A stretch of DNA of 64,000 bases. It comes from CAZADS01 sp964483985 (GTDB taxonomy: Bacteria > Pseudomonadota > Alphaproteobacteria > Thalassobaculales > Thalassobaculaceae). The position numbers and the translations under genes were made by a program. The stretch is taken from positions 1 to 64,000 of the forward strand of contig CAZADS010000105.1 in assembly GCA_964483985.1 (NCBI GenBank), in the 5' to 3' direction. Of the stretch, positions 61,238-64,000 are shown one piece after another; position 1 is the first letter of the stretch, and every line of letters starts with the position of its first letter. Below the pieces are notes generated by a model that made no database searches, had not been told where the DNA came from, and worked only from the letters and a program-made list of their open reading frames with translations.

Positions 61238-62146
61238 CTATTGCACTGCTCGTTGATTCGGATTTTCTTCCTGCTGCAACGCAAAAATTGACGTGTAACC
61301 AGCTGACCAATCAGGCGGCATGCGACAATTTTCGCCATAAATTTCAGCCCAACGTGCTCTTTGACCTCTAATCAGGGTTTCATTCTGAGAGCAGGCGGTC
61401 CCAGGGAAAGGCGTCAACGAAAAAGCATCGGCCGAGGAATAGGCGTTGATAAGCAACGGGCGAATTCTTGGAGAAAGATTAGGCATAGAGCCATGAATAG
61501 TTCGCACATGATGGATTGTGATAGTCCCAGCTTTACCCTTCATCCATTCGGCTGTTTCAACTGGCACAGTTTTGACTTCATCTTCCGATACAGCGCCCAC
61601 CCATTCGTCTTTGCAATTATAGTGATTATAAATAGGCCCATGATGGCTGCCTGGAATAGCGCCAAGCGGACCCATTTCATCGTCAACGTTATCCATATAC
61701 AAGCCAATCGCCAAAACTGAGTCATTGGTATGTGGGTAGAATGGGAAATCCTGATGCCATTTTACTTCTTCACCTCCACCAGACCACTTGAAATTTAATT
61801 TAGAGTGATGAAAAACAACATCCTGTCCGAGCAAATCTTCAGCCACATCAACGATTGGACCACGACTGGCGAAGTTCCAATAGGTTTCATGATAGGTTAC
61901 CGGATAACTTAATCGACGTAATCTCGGCTTATCCGGTGTATGACCAGGCTCCAAGTCAAATTTCGTATTAGATTTAGAATGGTTTCGGCTCTCTTCAATA
62001 AATTCCTCAGTAGTGTACCAAATACGTTCTAACCAATCGTTGCTAACAAAACCCTCCAAAGCTAAATAACCATCTCTAAAATAGGCTTCACGTTGAGATT
62101 GACTAAGAACCTTCGGCTTGGTCTTAAGGATCTGTTCAGGCCGCAT
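61238..62146 (-). CDS. Phytanoyl-CoA dioxygenase (PhyH) family protein, copy B
   Basis: 302 residues. The iron ligands are H131-x-D133 (VKWHQDFPFYP) and H218 (RTIHGSMPN), and 2-OG is bound by R227 or R229 in LSPRIRPLLINAY. AIPGSHHGPI is the typical loop. It is clearly a different subgroup from copy A. GGGGGAAG lies near the ATG at 62146. First gene of the minus-strand transcript reading toward the thiolase-like gene. The upstream sequence contains the half-site GATTTGAT (62165-62172), identical to half of the 57.7 kb palindrome. Confidence 0.92.
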   Translation of the reverse strand: MRPEQILKTKPKVLSQSQREAYFRDGYLALEGFVSNDWLERIWYTTEEFIEESRNHSKSNTKFDLEPGHTPDKPRLRRLSYPVTYHETYWNFASRGPIVDVAEDLLGQDVVFHHSKLNFKWSGGGEEVKWHQDFPFYPHTNDSVLAIGLYMDNVDDEMGPLGAIPGSHHGPIYNHYNCKDEWVGAVSEDEVKTVPVETAEWMKGKAGTITIHHVRTIHGSMPNLSPRIRPLLINAYSSADAFSLTPFPGTACSQNETLIRGQRARWAEIYGENCRMPPDWSAGYTSIFALQQEENPNQRAVQ

Positions 62147-62608
62147 AATTGCTTCCCCCAGGAAATCAAATCAAAAACTTTGCCAAAACACCCCGGCTCT
62201 ATATATCAAACTCTATATCACACCAGTATTCCATAAGTGAACTTTCAACAATCTTACGTGTAATTTTGGCTATTAAATTACGTTTATATGGACCTGATAT
62301 AGTTATTTTAGAAATTTGTGAAGTTTTAACCTTCAACTTTCCGAGTAAAAAACAGTTCGAATCGTTCATTAATTTACTTTACAAGAGGAACCCGTAAACG
62401 GTTTTTACAAAAGAAAAAAAGCGTGAGCTCCATTCTTTCAATAAACTATATACGTAATCACTTATTAAATTGCCTTCTTTAGACGTTTTCTAAGACAGCT
62501 TTACAATATAGTTTCAGACCATAGGCATCACGAAAAGTTTCAGATAATTGAAACCTTGATCGTCAGGTAGTTCAAACAGAACTCTTAGTGAGTATTCGGG
62601 GGAAGGAA
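62147..62608. promoter_or_regulatory. Divergent intergenic region between PhyH copy B and the ABC importer
   Basis: About 460 AT-rich bases without a gene that I can support. It contains the direct repeat AGTTTCAGA at 62510-62518 and 62536-62544. The second copy is part of the inverted repeat GTTTCA (62537-62542) and TGAAAC (62549-62554). CTCTATAT-type repeats lie at 62201-62226. The ABC importer start follows. These could be operator sites for the importer, but no -35/-10 pair is convincing. Confidence 0.4.
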
Positions 62609-63811
62609 ATGAAAACCTATTTCAAATCGTTCAAAACTACTGCCTTTTTAGCAGGGGCAGGTCTGATTATGTTAGCCGCTAATTCAACTCAAGCATTCGA
62701 CGGAAGCATCACCGTAGGCGCCTACGAGCCAATGAGCGGACCGGGTGCGGCATTGGGAATTGGTGCTTCTAGAGGTGTTAAATTAGCCATTGCAAAATGG
62801 AATGCCAAAGGAGGAATCAAACTAGGGGGTAAGTCTTACGAGATAAAGTATGTAGTATATGATCACAAGTACTCCGCAGAACTCGCCGTTGAAACCGCAA
62901 CCAAACTCGTTTTTGATGATAAAATTAAAATTTTGATTACGAACTCTGGTTCGGGACCGACAATAGCCGCTACTGAAGCCGTTCTAGAGAAAAACAAAAT
63001 TTTCAACACTACTACTGGGTGGAATCCGAAAGCAATAGGACCAGATAAGACGTATACCTATAGAGTGTGGTGCACAGGTAACGAGTTCGGTCAGGCTTTC
63101 CTACAGTGGTATAGGAAGAAATTCCCTAACAAGAAAAAAATAGCCGTCTTTGAAGGAGCCACATCAGCTGGGATGGCATCAGGTGCCTTGATGAAAAAAC
63201 ATGCCCTGGCATTAGGTTTCGACGTTGTACACGAAGATTACACAGATGAAACCGCGACGGATTTTTATGCTCCGATAACCGCCATGATGGCTAAAAACCC
63301 TGACTTAATTGAGATGTCAGCAACTCGGCCTGGCCACGAAGGCCTAATTGTAAAGCAATTGTATGAGCTGGGCTACAAAGGGGACATAGTGAGTGCTGGC
63401 ACCAATCCAAGCGAAATGGATAAAATCGCCGGCGCAAAAGCGTCAAATGGCGTGTATCTACTACAAACTATTGATTATGACTCACCTGATGTGTCTCCAG
63501 AACAAAAGGCCTATGCAAAGCTGTATAAAGAAAAGTTCAATGAAAAATTCGTAACCTTTCACAGCGAGAAAATGTATGATGCGGCTATTGGTGTCTTTGG
63601 CGCTATTGAAGCGTGTCAGTGCACTGACCCAACTAAGTTACGCGATTTTTTTGTGAACTATAGCTGGAAAACACTTGCTGGGCAGATGACCGAATGGGGT
63701 GGTGAAAAGACCTACGGAATTAAAAGGCAAATGATTCATGCCCTGCCCATTAATCAATTCCAAAATGGCAAGATTGTGACCCTAGGTATGGGGATGGCCA
63801 AAGCTCCCTAA
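62609..63811 (+). CDS. ABC transporter substrate-binding protein, branched-chain amino acid type
   Basis: 400 residues, periplasmic. The signal peptide MKTYFKSFKTTAFLAGAGLI ends near TQA at about residue 29, and the mature protein begins FDGSITVGAYEPMSGPGAALG, the pattern of the LivJ/Peripla_BP_6 family. Ligands of this family include branched-chain amino acids, amides, aromatic acids and urea; this one's ligand is not known. GGAAGGA precedes the ATG at 62609; a GTG at 62588 is an unlikely alternative. It is followed by a stem-loop and a livH-like permease gene, so an importer operon begins here and continues off the window. Confidence 0.93.
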   Translation: MKTYFKSFKTTAFLAGAGLIMLAANSTQAFDGSITVGAYEPMSGPGAALGIGASRGVKLAIAKWNAKGGIKLGGKSYEIKYVVYDHKYSAELAVETATKLVFDDKIKILITNSGSGPTIAATEAVLEKNKIFNTTTGWNPKAIGPDKTYTYRVWCTGNEFGQAFLQWYRKKFPNKKKIAVFEGATSAGMASGALMKKHALALGFDVVHEDYTDETATDFYAPITAMMAKNPDLIEMSATRPGHEGLIVKQLYELGYKGDIVSAGTNPSEMDKIAGAKASNGVYLLQTIDYDSPDVSPEQKAYAKLYKEKFNEKFVTFHSEKMYDAAIGVFGAIEACQCTDPTKLRDFFVNYSWKTLAGQMTEWGGEKTYGIKRQMIHALPINQFQNGKIVTLGMGMAKAP

Positions 63812-63830
63812 ATAAAATCTATCTTTAAAA

Positions 63831-63875
63831 TTTGCCCGCATACCTACAAAGTATTCTCGACGGTATGCGGGCAAA
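63831..63875 (+). terminator. 14-bp stem-loop between the binding-protein and permease genes
   Basis: TTTGCCCGCATACC (63831-63844) and GGTATGCGGGCAAA (63862-63875) are perfect arms around a 17-base loop. A T-run does not follow directly, so it is less likely a full terminator than a 3' stabilising or attenuating hairpin. Such elements raise binding-protein mRNA relative to permease mRNA in ABC importer operons. Confidence 0.75.
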
Positions 63876-63917
63876 ATTCCTTACTACTTTTTACCAGATG
63901 ATATTTTGTAGACAATT

Positions 63918-64000
63918 ATGAACAGCCTTTTATTTCTTCAAACCGTCTTAAATGCCCTGATGCTATCTGGGTTATATGTCATGGCTGCAACAGGGTTGTC
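63918..64000 (+). CDS. Branched-chain amino acid ABC transporter permease (LivH-like), 5' part only
   Basis: The frame begins at the ATG at 63918 and reads MNSLLFLQTVLNALMLSGLY then VMAATGL, cut off by the window end after 27 codons. The first hydrophobic segment (LQTVLNALMLSGLYVMAATG) is typical of LivH permeases. It follows the binding-protein gene by 106 bases with a hairpin in between, the usual order of such operons. The remaining operon genes (livM, livG, livF) are expected beyond the edge but cannot be seen. Confidence 0.85.
   Translation, partial: MNSLLFLQTVLNALMLSGLYVMAATGL

Noticed and set aside
62149..62397. 82-codon plus-strand frame upstream of the ABC importer
   Set aside because: Starts with TTG, has no ribosome site, and no recognisable domain; the composition is that of AT-rich intergenic DNA.

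Overview
The window reads as a chromosomal stretch from a low-GC, free-living alphaproteobacterium, probably a marine or otherwise oligotrophic Rhodospirillales-like lineage. This is judged from gene content and order; GC was not computed. The main markers are alphaproteobacterial: the TIGR02302/DUF4175 protein beside lysA, a short LptM-like lipoprotein and argH; ftsE-ftsX-ydcF divergent from an MJ0042 zinc-ribbon protein; a HIG1 twin-membrane protein beside a PduO adenosyltransferase and etfBA; and chorismate mutase-hisC-tyrA converging on a DUF2125 gene. Genes are tightly packed. I saw no tRNA, rRNA, CRISPR array, insertion sequence or phage gene.

Layout. 0-7.7 kb: mtnA (cut by the left edge), purB, sfsA, a CinA-domain protein coupled to an enoyl-CoA hydratase, an enolase-superfamily enzyme, a DehI-type dehalogenase homologue and a VOC protein. 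7.7-16.3 kb: a large fused indolepyruvate:ferredoxin oxidoreductase, a UDP-glucuronate epimerase-like gene, a three-gene corrinoid module (corrinoid protein, DUF1638, PF13769) and a long-chain acyl-CoA ligase. 16.4-34.9 kb: mostly housekeeping (pepF, an ABC1 kinase, B12-dependent nrdJ, ftsEX, lysA, argH, etfBA, PduO). 35-47 kb: Nudix, RraA-like, aromatic amino acid genes, a second enolase-superfamily enzyme, gloB, recR-ybaB-dnaX and the SRP RNA. 47-53 kb: an LLM flavoprotein, an EmrA-type adaptor with its MarR regulator but no EmrB, an aldo/keto reductase, a permease and cysE.

53-64 kb is the accessory part: a catabolic cluster almost entirely on the minus strand. It holds a CaiB-type CoA transferase, two TauD/TfdA dioxygenases, a PurB/PcaB-type lyase, a divergent EthD-like protein, a DUF35 OB-fold protein paired with a thiolase-fold protein that lacks the usual catalytic cysteines, and two phytanoyl-CoA-type dioxygenases. 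A branched-chain-type ABC importer diverges from it and runs off the right edge. Together these look like uptake, hydroxylation, CoA activation and carbon-carbon cleavage of an unidentified organic acid. The intergenic region at its centre carries a near-perfect 22-bp palindrome that could be the operator.

B12 runs through the window: class II ribonucleotide reductase, a cobalamin adenosyltransferase and a corrinoid methyl-carrier protein. Family calls come from reading the translations; no database search was possible.
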